Of a stretch of DNA of 13,052 nucleotides, positions 1 through 6,853 are shown in pieces (within the stretch, counting starts at the first letter, position 1; each line of letters opens with the position of its first letter). The notes beneath the pieces were generated by a model that saw nothing but the letters and a program-made list of their open reading frames with translations, was not told the origin of the DNA and did no database searches. The stretch covers positions 1-13,052 of the forward strand of contig CAADWP010000083.1 of the NCBI GenBank assembly GCA_900752785.1. The letters are read 5' to 3'. Source of the stretch: an uncultured Ruminococcus sp. Lineage in GTDB: Bacteria > Bacillota > Clostridia > Oscillospirales > Ruminococcaceae. The position numbers were made by a program, and so were the translations under genes.

Positions 1-566
1 ATATCATGGTCTGGCATTACGATTTTGCTGTCGCCTCGGTAAATCTCGCCGTTGTAGAGCCAACCGATATGTTTTTTTCCGGCATAGCTTATTGCAAAAT
101 GGTTTACGGTATAAAGACTGCCGGCTATGCATTTTTCAGGCGGAAGATTTTCTGAAATATCAAGAGGCTCACCGTCAATCTCAGCGGTAAAATTGACAAT
201 ATGGCTTTCTGCGTTTTTTATGTCGAGCCATACCGGCTTAAATGTGACGCTTTCGTTTGTTACTCTAAATACATCACCCGGAGCATAGCCGCGGAAGCCG
301 TCTGCTGTCCAGCCTGAAAATTCATATCCATCTCTCTCAAGCTTGGTTTTGGGTAAAAAAACAGAGGAATCGGCTTTTGTGGTAATATCCTCGAGAGTGC
401 CTCCCTCTTCAATGGTTATCTCTTCATCATCAAAGTCAAAAGCTATAGTTAATTCGACATCTTCCTGTATTGTTGATTCGGCGGCTGCAGAAAAAGCTGC
501 CGTTGAGATCAGACAAATAGCTGAAGCTATCAGGAATGAGTTTAAGCGTTTAAATATTTGTTTCAT
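1..566 (-). CDS. Secreted protein with InlB/Listeria-Bacteroides-type repeats (C-terminus outside window)
   Basis: Only the N-terminal 188 codons are present; the frame is open to the left edge. Translating the minus strand gives a signal peptide: MKQIFKR, a hydrophobic core to about residue 25, then a small-residue stretch AAFSAAAES suited to signal peptidase I. Two repeat units follow. The first (about 38-115) has RDGYEFSGW and a YAPGD turn, the hallmarks of the InlB B-repeat / Listeria-Bacteroides repeat (Flg_new) family. The second (about 122-188) ends in WLYNGEIYRGD and a MPDHD motif of the same kind. Such repeats are usual in cell-surface and adhesin-like proteins; binding partner and anchor cannot be seen here. 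The start at 566 is fixed by AGGAGG at 571-576. The DUF4250 gene lies 30 bases upstream on the same strand, so the two are probably co-transcribed. Surface location is a confident inference; function is unknown. Confidence 0.8.
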   Translation of the reverse strand, partial: MKQIFKRLNSFLIASAICLISTAAFSAAAESTIQEDVELTIAFDFDDEEITIEEGGTLEDITTKADSSVFLPKTKLERDGYEFSGWTADGFRGYAPGDVFRVTNESVTFKPVWLDIKNAESHIVNFTAEIDGEPLDISENLPPEKCIAGSLYTVNHFAISYAGKKHIGWLYNGEIYRGDSKIVMPDHD

Positions 567-596
567 ATTCCCTCCTATCTTGATACATAGCATCAA

Positions 597-770
597 TTAC
601 ATGAAACGATTTTTTTCTTTGTTGTAAGTATATCCGATTGTTGAAAGCTTAAATTCAATATCTTCGGGAGAAATGCATAAGCTTTTGCATAGTTCGTCAA
701 GGCTTGTGTATTCATCCCTGAGTTTTGTATTTATGAAGCTTAAAAGAATTACAGGATCGTTGGGGAGCAT
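597..770 (-). CDS. DUF4250 family small protein
   Basis: This 57-residue protein begins MLPNDPVILLSFINTKLRDE and continues with a helix-rich segment (SLDELCKSL, DIEFKLSTIGY) to the end. The LPxDPVxLLSxxNTKLRDxYxSLDxLC pattern is characteristic, from memory, of DUF4250, a short uncharacterised family common in Clostridia. An in-frame ATG at 828-830 would add 20 residues, but it has no ribosome site and the added part does not resemble the family. The ATG at 768-770 follows a GGAAAGGAA purine run at a sensible distance, so I chose it. Family members often start at this exact LPxDP. The gene is first in a probable operon with the repeat protein downstream, read from the promoter at 906-934. No function is known. 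The shape suggests a small helical, possibly DNA- or protein-binding domain, but that is a guess. Confidence 0.8.
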   Translation of the reverse strand: MLPNDPVILLSFINTKLRDEYTSLDELCKSLCISPEDIEFKLSTIGYTYNKEKNRFM

Positions 771-905
771 AATATTTTTCCTTTCCGTCTCTATGGCTAT
801 AATGCAGTGCAGGACATTAAAGCCGGTCATCTTAATTAAAAACTGTAAAAATAAAAAATGATTCTATGATAGGATGTTTCACATCGAATATAATTGCATA
901 TCTTA

Positions 906-934
906 AATATACAATAATTATCAAATTATGTCAA
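906..934 (-). promoter_or_regulatory. Sigma-A-type promoter for the DUF4250 / repeat-protein operon
   Basis: On the minus strand, TTGACA (929-934) is followed by a 17-base spacer and TATATT (906-911). The -35 is perfect and the -10 matches 5 of 6. Transcription would start near 899, leaving an AT-rich leader of about 130 bases before the DUF4250 start. That leader holds only a weak GATGT-gaa-ACATC hairpin and T-rich runs. Confidence 0.7.
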
Positions 935-1038
935 TAATTTTTAAACATTATCTAATGTGAATTTTTGGGTAATTTGTAAAATGATATAAAATGAAATAAA
1001 TCGAAAAAAGTAGAATGTTAGCTTTAGATAACTCTATT

Positions 1039-1072
1039 TTGATAAACTTGTACGATATGCACAATTTATCAA
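1039..1072. promoter_or_regulatory. Long inverted repeat upstream of the hydrogenase promoter (candidate operator)
   Basis: TTGATAAA (1039-1046) pairs with TTTATCAA (1065-1072). Inside it, after one unpaired C, TTGT (1048-1051) pairs with ACAA (1061-1064), giving 12 paired bases per arm around a 9-base centre. The centre is about 65 bases upstream of the hydC -10. No T-tract follows on either strand, so it is not a terminator. The inner TTGT-N9-ACAA resembles a Rex operator (usually TTGT-N10-ACAA) but is one base short. An operator for a dimeric regulator of hydrogenase expression is an inference. The rest of 935-1110 is AT-rich with nothing else recognised. Confidence 0.4.
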
Positions 1073-1116
1073 TATGGAATTAGTCTAAAATGGCGATAGT
1101 AATTTCTTTTATTATA

Positions 1117-1125
1117 TGTTATAAT
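1117..1125 (+). promoter_or_regulatory. Extended -10 promoter element for hydCBA
   Basis: TGTTATAAT gives a perfect TATAAT (1120-1125) with the extended TGn motif. The -35 position (about 1097-1102, TAGTAA) is poor, which is tolerated with an extended -10 or points to an activator. Transcription would start near 1132, leaving a leader of roughly 80 bases before hydC with no strong hairpin. Confidence 0.6.
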
Positions 1126-1210
1126 ACAATACAGATGTGTGGATCATAACATACTGTATAAGCGTAAGTTTGTTATTTATTTCACATTAAGTAAAAAGGA
1201 GGTTCATTTA

Positions 1211-1705
1211 ATGAATTCAGCTAAATCAACTGTTCCCTTCAAGGGTACTCCCGAGCAGGAGGCACAGCTTCTCGAAGTTATTAATGAGAAGAAAAACAGC
1301 AAGGGCGCCCTTATGCCGATTCTCCAGAAGGCTCAGGAGATCTACGGTTATCTTCCTATTGAAGTTCAGACAATTATTTCCAATGAAACCGGTATTCCGC
1401 TTGAAAAGATCTATGGCGTTGTGACCTTCTACGCACAGTTCTCTTTGTATCCAAAGGGCGAATACACGATCTCGGTATGTCTCGGTACAGCCTGCTACGT
1501 AAAAGGTTCGGGAGACATTTATGATAAGCTTCAGGAAAAGCTTGGAATTGGCGGAGGCGAATGTACTCCCGACGGTAAATTCTCGCTTGACGCCTGCCGC
1601 TGTATCGGCGCTTGCGGACTTGCTCCCGTACTTACCGTCAATGAGGATGTTTTCGGTCGTCTTACCGTTGATGATGTTGATAAAATCCTTGCAAAATACG
1701 CATAA
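1211..1705 (+). CDS. hydC: Electron-bifurcating [FeFe] hydrogenase, NuoE-like subunit HydC
   Basis: This 164-residue thioredoxin-fold [2Fe-2S] protein matches the usual NuoE/HydC length. A helical N-terminal part includes ILQKAQEIYGYLP (37-49). It is followed by the NuoE signature IYGVVTFYAQFSLYPKG (67-83) and the cluster ligands C90 (in VCLGTAC), C95, C131 and C135 (in CIGAC). In trimeric hydrogenases this small cytoplasmic subunit docks on HydB and takes part in electron transfer near the FMN site. The frame is open to a GTG at 1139, but ATG 1211 has a perfect AGGAGG at 1197-1202 with 8-base spacing and gives a normal family N-terminus, so I use it. hydB follows 32 bases later with its own strong ribosome site. 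Gene order C-B-A is typical. Reading it as a hydrogenase rather than formate dehydrogenase subunit rests on hydA downstream. Confidence 0.95.
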   Translation: MNSAKSTVPFKGTPEQEAQLLEVINEKKNSKGALMPILQKAQEIYGYLPIEVQTIISNETGIPLEKIYGVVTFYAQFSLYPKGEYTISVCLGTACYVKGSGDIYDKLQEKLGIGGGECTPDGKFSLDACRCIGACGLAPVLTVNEDVFGRLTVDDVDKILAKYA

Positions 1706-1737
1706 TTCCAAACATACCATACAGGAGGAAAAAGCTT

Positions 1738-3636
1738 ATGAAAACACTTGAAGAACTCAAGGTTGTCAGAGAAAGCATAGAGGGTGAAGTTGCCCTCAGA
1801 ACACATGGCAATGCTTCTTCAAAATATGAAAGACACGTTCTTGTCTGCGGCGGTACAGGATGTACTTCGTCAGGCTCATCCAAAATTATTGAAAAGCTCG
1901 AGGGCGAGCTTGCTGCAAACGGACTTACAGATAAAGTGCAGATCGTTAAAACAGGCTGCTTCGGTCTCTGTGAGCGCGGACCTATCATGATCGTTTATCC
2001 CGAGGGTTCGTTCTACTCAAGAGTAAATATTGATGAGATTCCCAGGATCGTAACAGAGCATCTCGTAAACGGAAATCCTGTTAAGGAGTTTCTTTATGAG
2101 GAAACGGTTGACGGCGACACTATAAAGTCTCTCGACGATACATCGTTCTATAAAAAACAGCATCGTGTTGCTCTTAGAAACTGCGGCGTTATTGACCCTG
2201 AAAATATAAATGAATACATAGGTCGTGACGGCTATAAGGCGCTCGGAAAGGTTCTTACCGAGATGACTCCCGAGGACGTTATCCAGACAATTCTTGATTC
2301 CGGTCTCCGCGGAAGAGGAGGCGGCGGCTTCCCAACAGGCATGAAGTGGAAGCTTGCAAGAAATATCGTTCCCGATGCCGACATGAAATATGTGTGTTGT
2401 AACGCTGACGAGGGAGATCCGGGCGCATTTATGGATCGTTCCGTTCTTGAGGGCGACCCTCACGTAGTTCTTGAGGCTATGACTATCGCCGGATATGCTA
2501 TCGGCGCAAAGCAGGGTTATATTTACGTTCGTGCCGAGTATCCTATTGCTGTTGAGCGTCTTAATATTGCTATCAAGCAGGCTCGTGAAGCCGGTATGCT
2601 CGGTCAGAATATTTTTGGTACAGATTTCAATTTTGATATTGACCTCCGTCTCGGTGCGGGCGCATTCGTATGCGGCGAGGAGACTGCTCTCATGACTTCT
2701 ATCGAGGGCAACAGAGGCGAACCTCGTCCCAGACCTCCTTTCCCTGCTGAAAAAGGTCTTTTCCAGAAGCCTACTATACTCAACAATGTTGAGACATATG
2801 CTAATATTCCTCAGATCATCATAAACGGCGCAGAGTGGTTCGCATCAATGGGTACCGAAAAATCAAAGGGTACAAAGGTATTCGCGCTCGGCGGCAAGAT
2901 CAAGAATACAGGTCTTGTAGAAGTTCCTATGGGAACAACTCTCCGCGAAGTTATCGAGGAGATCGGCGGCGGAATCCCCAACGGCAAAAAGTTCAAGGCT
3001 GCTCAGACAGGCGGACCTTCCGGCGGATGCATTCCCACCGAGCATTTCGATATCCCGATAGATTACGATAACCTTATCGGCATTGGTTCGATGATGGGTT
3101 CGGGCGGACTTATCGTTATGGACGAGGATAACTGTATGGTCGATATCGCCAAGTTCTTCCTTGAGTTTACTGTTGACGAATCATGCGGTAAATGTACTCC
3201 ATGCCGTGTAGGTACAAAGAGAATGTATGAGATCCTGGACAAGATCACCAAGGGTCAGGGTACTCTCGAGGATATTGATAAGCTTGAGGCTCTCTGCTAT
3301 CACATCAAGACAAATTCACTCTGTGGTCTCGGTCAGACTGCTCCTAATCCTGTTCTTTCAACACTTCGCTTCTTCCGTGACGAATATATTGCTCATGTCG
3401 TGGATAAGAGGTGTCCCGCAGGCGTATGTAAGGATCTTCTCAGCTTTGAGATCGTTAAGGATAACTGTATCGGATGCGGAATGTGCGCTAAGCAGTGTCC
3501 TGCATCTGCTATTACAAGAACAGATTATATTGCTCCCGGAAAGAAGCTCGCCGCTATGGAGATCGACAAGAATAAGTGCGTAAAGTGCGGCGCTTGTATC
3601 GCTTCTTGTAAGTTCAAGGCAATTATCAAGAAATAA
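1738..3636 (+). CDS. hydB: Electron-bifurcating [FeFe] hydrogenase, NAD(H)-binding FMN subunit HydB
   Basis: At 632 residues this has the full HydB architecture. An N-terminal thioredoxin-like [2Fe-2S] domain has C37, C42, C74 and C78. A NuoF-type core follows with the FMN glycine loop GRGGGGFP (192-199), NADH-site residues NADEGDPGAF (222-231) and GAFVCGEETAL (308-318), then an SLBB region to about 440. A [4Fe-4S] site comes from C483, C486, C489 and C529. The C-terminus is a 2[4Fe-4S] ferredoxin domain with C577/C580/C583/C587 and C614/C617/C620/C624. H553, C559 and C564 just before it may be metal ligands. HydB binds NAD(H) and FMN and is where NADH and ferredoxin electrons are confurcated for H2 production in known HydABC enzymes. 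AGGAGG at 1723-1728 sets the start. Lys and Glu codons are strongly AAG/GAG-biased, suggesting high expression. Bifurcation is inferred from family and subunit composition. Confidence 0.95.
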   Translation: MKTLEELKVVRESIEGEVALRTHGNASSKYERHVLVCGGTGCTSSGSSKIIEKLEGELAANGLTDKVQIVKTGCFGLCERGPIMIVYPEGSFYSRVNIDEIPRIVTEHLVNGNPVKEFLYEETVDGDTIKSLDDTSFYKKQHRVALRNCGVIDPENINEYIGRDGYKALGKVLTEMTPEDVIQTILDSGLRGRGGGGFPTGMKWKLARNIVPDADMKYVCCNADEGDPGAFMDRSVLEGDPHVVLEAMTIAGYAIGAKQGYIYVRAEYPIAVERLNIAIKQAREAGMLGQNIFGTDFNFDIDLRLGAGAFVCGEETALMTSIEGNRGEPRPRPPFPAEKGLFQKPTILNNVETYANIPQIIINGAEWFASMGTEKSKGTKVFALGGKIKNTGLVEVPMGTTLREVIEEIGGGIPNGKKFKAAQTGGPSGGCIPTEHFDIPIDYDNLIGIGSMMGSGGLIVMDEDNCMVDIAKFFLEFTVDESCGKCTPCRVGTKRMYEILDKITKGQGTLEDIDKLEALCYHIKTNSLCGLGQTAPNPVLSTLRFFRDEYIAHVVDKRCPAGVCKDLLSFEIVKDNCIGCGMCAKQCPASAITRTDYIAPGKKLAAMEIDKNKCVKCGACIASCKFKAIIKK

Positions 3637-3647
3637 GCGGAGGAATA

Positions 3648-5396
3648 ATGATGGAAAATATTACAGTAAAAATCAACGGTACTGAATTATCGGTACCCAA
3701 GGGCACTACTGTCCTTGAGGCTGCTCATATGGCAGGTATAGAGATTCCTACACTTTGCTATATGAAAGAAATCAACGAGATCGGCGCTTGCCGTATCTGC
3801 GTGACCGAGGTCAATGAGGGCAGAGGCTTCCGTCTTGTTGCAGCCTGCGTATATCCCTGTTCAAACAACATGGAGATCCTCACAAATTCTCCCAAGGTAA
3901 TTGAGTCCAGAAAGAAAACTCTCGAGCTTATTCTTTCAACTCATGACAGAAAGTGCCTTTCCTGCGTAAGAAGCGGAAACTGTGAGCTTCAGAAGCTTTG
4001 CAAGGACTATGGCATTGAGGATGCTTCCGTTTATGACGGAGTTAAAAATGAGTATGAGATCGACAATTCCGCTGCTCATATGTACCGCGATAACAACAAG
4101 TGTATCCTTTGCCGCCGCTGTGTAGCTGTATGCGCTAAGACTCAGGGCATCGGCGTTATCGGCGCAAATGAAAGAGGATTCAAGACATATATCGGCTCTG
4201 CATTTGACATGGGACTTGGCGAAACGAGCTGCGTATCCTGCGGTCAGTGTATCGCTGTTTGTCCTGTTGGAGCTATTTCCGAAAAGGATTATACAAAGCC
4301 TGTTCTTGAAGCAATTGCAGATCCTTCAAAGACCGTCCTTGTACAGACAGCTCCTGCTGTACGTGCAGGTCTCGGCGAGTGCTTCGGTCTCCCGATCGGC
4401 ACAAATGTTGAGGGCAAAATGGTTGCAGCTCTCAGAAAGCTTGGCTTTGATAAGGTATTCGATACCGATTTTGCCGCTGATCTTACTATTATGGAAGAAG
4501 CTAATGAATTCCTTGACCGCGTTAAGAACGGAGGAGTTCTCCCGATGATTACTTCATGCTCGCCCGGCTGGGTAAAATTCTGTGAGCATTACTTCCCTGA
4601 TATGACGGCAAATCTTTCGACCTGCAAGTCTCCTCAGCAGATGTTCGGTGCAACGGCTAAGACATATTATGCTGAAAAAATGGGTATTGACCCCAAGGAC
4701 ATCGTTATGGTTTCTATCATGCCTTGTACAGCTAAGAAGTTTGAGATCGGCAGAGAAGATCAGAGCGCAGCAGGCGTTCCTGATGTTGATTTTGCTCTCA
4801 CAACACGCGAACTTGGCAGAATGATCGAGCGTGCCGGTATCAATTTCCACGCGCTTCAGGATGAGAAATTTGACGAGCCTCTCGGTATTTCTACAGGTGC
4901 AGGCGTTATCTTCGGCGCAACGGGCGGTGTTATGGAAGCGGCTCTCAGAACAGCTGTTTATAAGCTTACAGGTGAAAATGTAACCGATCTTCCCGAGGTT
5001 CGCGGTGTTGAAGGCATTAAGGAAGCTACCTACAATGTTGGCGGCATGGATGTCAAGGTTGCGGTTGTCAGCGGACTTGCCAATGCAAGAGAAGTTCTTG
5101 AAAAGGTGCAGAAGGGCGAGGCTGATTATCAGTTTATCGAGATCATGGCTTGTCCCGGCGGCTGCGTAAACGGCGGCGGACAGCCTCAGCAGCCCATGAG
5201 CATCAGAAACTTCACTGATATCAGAGCTGAAAGAGCTCAGGTTCTTTATAACCTTGATAAGGATATGCCGCTTAGACAGTCTCATGAGAATCCTGCTATT
5301 AAGGCAGTTTATGAGGAATTCTTTGGCGAACCCGGCAGCCATAAGGCTCACGAGATTCTCCATACTTCTTATGTAAAGAGAACTGTAAATAAGTAA
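3648..5396 (+). CDS. hydA: Electron-bifurcating [FeFe] hydrogenase, catalytic subunit HydA
   Basis: This 582-residue catalytic subunit reduces protons to H2 at the H-cluster. Domains in order: a [2Fe-2S] ferredoxin (C37, C48, C51, C67); a His-Cys [4Fe-4S] site (H99, C103, C106, C112); and a 2[4Fe-4S] domain (C152/C155/C158/C162 and C195/C198/C201/C205). The H domain has motif L1 TSCSPGW (302-308), L2 MPCTAKKFE (358-366) and L3 EIMACPGGCVNGGGQP (498-513, with C502 and C506). An Fe_hyd small-subunit tail covers about 540-580. L1 has Ser where monomeric enzymes have the second Cys of TSCCP. There is no extra C-terminal [2Fe-2S] domain. GGAGG at 3639-3643 lies 4 bases from ATG 3648 and 7 from ATG 3651, so the second Met may be the true start. 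The gene begins 11 bases after hydB. The maturases HydE, HydF and HydG are not in the window. Confidence 0.96.
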   Translation: MMENITVKINGTELSVPKGTTVLEAAHMAGIEIPTLCYMKEINEIGACRICVTEVNEGRGFRLVAACVYPCSNNMEILTNSPKVIESRKKTLELILSTHDRKCLSCVRSGNCELQKLCKDYGIEDASVYDGVKNEYEIDNSAAHMYRDNNKCILCRRCVAVCAKTQGIGVIGANERGFKTYIGSAFDMGLGETSCVSCGQCIAVCPVGAISEKDYTKPVLEAIADPSKTVLVQTAPAVRAGLGECFGLPIGTNVEGKMVAALRKLGFDKVFDTDFAADLTIMEEANEFLDRVKNGGVLPMITSCSPGWVKFCEHYFPDMTANLSTCKSPQQMFGATAKTYYAEKMGIDPKDIVMVSIMPCTAKKFEIGREDQSAAGVPDVDFALTTRELGRMIERAGINFHALQDEKFDEPLGISTGAGVIFGATGGVMEAALRTAVYKLTGENVTDLPEVRGVEGIKEATYNVGGMDVKVAVVSGLANAREVLEKVQKGEADYQFIEIMACPGGCVNGGGQPQQPMSIRNFTDIRAERAQVLYNLDKDMPLRQSHENPAIKAVYEEFFGEPGSHKAHEILHTSYVKRTVNK

Positions 5397-5429
5397 TTAA
5401 GGCAGACGGTAAGCCGTGTGTCAAAAAAC

Positions 5430-5463
5430 AAGACGCTGTGACTTATGTCATGGCGTCTTTTTT
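5430..5463 (+). terminator. Intrinsic terminator of the hydCBA operon
   Basis: A 13-base-pair stem is formed by AAGACGC plus TGTGAC (5430-5442) and GTCATG plus GCGTCTT (5447-5459), with a TTAT loop and two G-U pairs. A run of six T (5458-5463) follows and an A-rich stretch precedes it. It ends one base before the ribosome site of the next gene, leaving no room for a promoter between them. Confidence 0.85.
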
Positions 5464-5477
5464 AAGGAGGAATTATT

Positions 5478-6137
5478 ATGGCAAGAACTATCACAGTAAA
5501 CGGCATATCGAGACTTTCGGTAAAGCCTGATACAATAAGCATTTTTCTTACGTTAAATAATATTGACGCTGATTATGAGAATGCTATCTCAGCTTCTGCG
5601 AAAAGCCTAAATTCAATAAAAAAGCGTGTTGAAGAAGTCGGTTTTAATTCAACGGACGTTAAAACCATAAATTTTAATGTCCGTACAGAATATGAAACTG
5701 AATATTTTGAAGGTAACAGGCGGAAAAATGTGTTTAAGGGATATAACTGTTGTCACAGTCTAAAGCTTGAATTTCCAATAGATACTGAGCGATTGGCGAA
5801 AACTATTGCCTCGATTGCACGGGCAGATGCCGACCCGGAGCTGTCAATAGCATTCACGGTAGGGGACAGCGATAAAATAAAAGATGAGCTGCTCAGTAAT
5901 GCAGCGGAAAATGCTCGTAAAAAGGCAGTGATACTCTGTTCTGCTTCCGGAGCAAAGCTTGGAGAACTTGTTTCGATAAAATATGACTGCGGGGATTTGA
6001 ATCTGATTTCGGGAACTTCCTACAATATGGACAGAAACTGCCTTCGGGCTGCAAAAATGGACTGTACGCCAATAAATGTAAATCCGGAAGATATAGAGCT
6101 TAAAGATAATGCTTTATTTGAGTGGGAGATCATATAA
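5478..6137 (+). CDS. SIMPL-domain (DUF541) protein, cytoplasmic form
   Basis: This 219-residue protein opens ARTITVNGISRLSVKPDTIS, the usual first strand of the SIMPL/DUF541 fold (VxGxGxxxxxPDxA). It continues with paired helices (about 34-55), a VKTINFNVRTEY strand region (61-72), the YNCCHSLKLEF strand (89-99), and a late helix in which AENARKKAVILCSASGAKL (142-160) matches the conserved A...Ax.KA..LA...G..LG pattern. Known members (E. coli YggE, mammalian SIMPL, brucellar BP26) are often exported and linked to oxidative stress or form oligomeric channels. Here there is no signal peptide or membrane segment, so it is probably cytosolic. AAGGAGG at 5464-5470 sets the start. It lies just beyond the hydrogenase terminator with no promoter of its own visible, so it may depend on read-through. 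Unlike the hyd genes it prefers AAA and GAA codons. Its role is unknown. Confidence 0.85.
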   Translation: MARTITVNGISRLSVKPDTISIFLTLNNIDADYENAISASAKSLNSIKKRVEEVGFNSTDVKTINFNVRTEYETEYFEGNRRKNVFKGYNCCHSLKLEFPIDTERLAKTIASIARADADPELSIAFTVGDSDKIKDELLSNAAENARKKAVILCSASGAKLGELVSIKYDCGDLNLISGTSYNMDRNCLRAAKMDCTPINVNPEDIELKDNALFEWEII

Positions 6138-6258
6138 CAGGTCTATTTAGGGCAGCGCTGCATTCTCTCTTTGCGGAGCAATAAATTAAAAATTGAAAAA
6201 CTGTGCAATACTCACACATTAATATTTCAGTGTTACTTATATTTCTTAAAAAATCACA
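6138..6258. other. Intergenic stretch with a GCAGCGCTGC palindrome
   Basis: Between the SIMPL stop and the next promoter, the only structure is a perfect 10-base palindrome GCAGCGCTGC at 6152-6161 with no following T-tract. I found no convincing terminator for the SIMPL gene here. The remainder is AT-rich. Confidence 0.3.
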
Positions 6259-6287
6259 TTTACATTTACAAAAAATAATGGTATAAT
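6259..6287 (+). promoter_or_regulatory. Sigma-A promoter for the tandem lipoprotein operon
   Basis: TTTACA (6259-6264), a 17-base spacer and TATAAT (6282-6287) are preceded by a TGG extended -10. The -35 matches 5 of 6 and the -10 is perfect. The start point would be near 6294, about 40 bases upstream of the first lipoprotein. Confidence 0.8.
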
Positions 6288-6334
6288 GTTATTGTCGTAT
6301 TTAAAAACGAAAAATATTATTGGGAGATGTTATT

Positions 6335-6838
6335 ATGAAAAAGTTATTGGGTATTGCTGCGTCCGCAGTTCTTCTCGCATCATGTTTCACAGCGTGTGGA
6401 AAAGATAAGGATAAAAAATCAGACAGCAAATTCGTAGGTAACTGGCAAAGTACAAAAATGATCGCCAACGGAACCGAAATGACAGATCTTCTTGGTATTC
6501 CTCTGAATGCTCTTGTCCATCTCGTTATCGAAGACAACGGTAAGTGCAGGATGGAATCGCCGATGGAAGCCGATGAGTCTGAAAAGGGTACATGGAAAGA
6601 GGACGGCGATAAAGTAACTGTTACATTTGAAACGTCTGACGAAGGATTCAGCGAAGATAATAATGTTCAGGTTCTTGAATACAAAGACGGAACTCTTGTA
6701 CTGTCCGGTGAAGCTGCCGGTCAAGACGGCGAACTTATTCTCGAAAAAGTGACCGAGTTCGCTACTTTTGATATGGAGTCATGGAAAAATGATTTACAGC
6801 AGAGCTTTGGCGATCTTGACCTTGGCAATGCACAATAA
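6335..6838 (+). CDS. Lipoprotein, lipocalin-like small domain (paralogue 1)
   Basis: This 167-residue exported lipoprotein has a signal sequence MKKLLGIAASAVLLASC followed by FTACGKDKDKK. Lipobox candidates are C17 (LASC) and C21 (FTAC). C21 is favoured because the neighbouring paralogue has the same FTACGKDKD at the same position. After a short charged linker, one domain (about 33-155) begins VGNWQSTKMIANG and contains an LLGIPLNALVHLVIEDNGKC segment and GTWKEDGDKVTVTF. The alternating strand pattern and opening G-x-W suggest a small beta-barrel like the lipocalin-like domains of clostridial lipoproteins; that assignment is by eye. The frame is open from a TTG at 6320, but GGGAGA at 6322-6327 points to ATG 6335. 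Strong promoter upstream; paralogue 15 bases downstream. The protein is probably tethered to the outer face of the cell membrane. Ligand and function are unknown. Confidence 0.8.
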   Translation: MKKLLGIAASAVLLASCFTACGKDKDKKSDSKFVGNWQSTKMIANGTEMTDLLGIPLNALVHLVIEDNGKCRMESPMEADESEKGTWKEDGDKVTVTFETSDEGFSEDNNVQVLEYKDGTLVLSGEAAGQDGELILEKVTEFATFDMESWKNDLQQSFGDLDLGNAQ

Positions 6839-6853
6839 GAAAGGATGAATAAT

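Noticed and set aside
343..627. A 94-codon plus-strand frame near the left edge
   Set aside because: It is antisense to the secreted repeat protein, whose signal peptide and ribosome site are clear; the plus frame is Ser-rich noise.
771..830. An N-terminal extension of the DUF4250 protein from ATG 828-830
   Set aside because: There is no ribosome site, and the added residues do not fit the family, which starts at LPxDP.
1048..1064. Calling TTGT-N9-ACAA a definite Rex operator
   Set aside because: The spacing is one base short of the canonical 18-base site and the flanking arms extend beyond it, so it is kept only as a candidate regulator site.
1139..1210. A GTG start that would extend HydC by 24 residues
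   Set aside because: There is no ribosome site before 1139, and the predicted transcript starts only about 7 bases upstream. ATG 1211 has a perfect AGGAGG at good spacing.
4554..5363. A 269-codon open frame on the minus strand, antisense to hydA
   Set aside because: It is fully inside the certain hydA gene, is Cys/Ser-rich without motifs, and lacks a ribosome site; it is a shadow frame.
6152..6161. GCAGCGCTGC as a terminator for the SIMPL gene
   Set aside because: The stem is at most four pairs with a very small loop and no T-tract follows.
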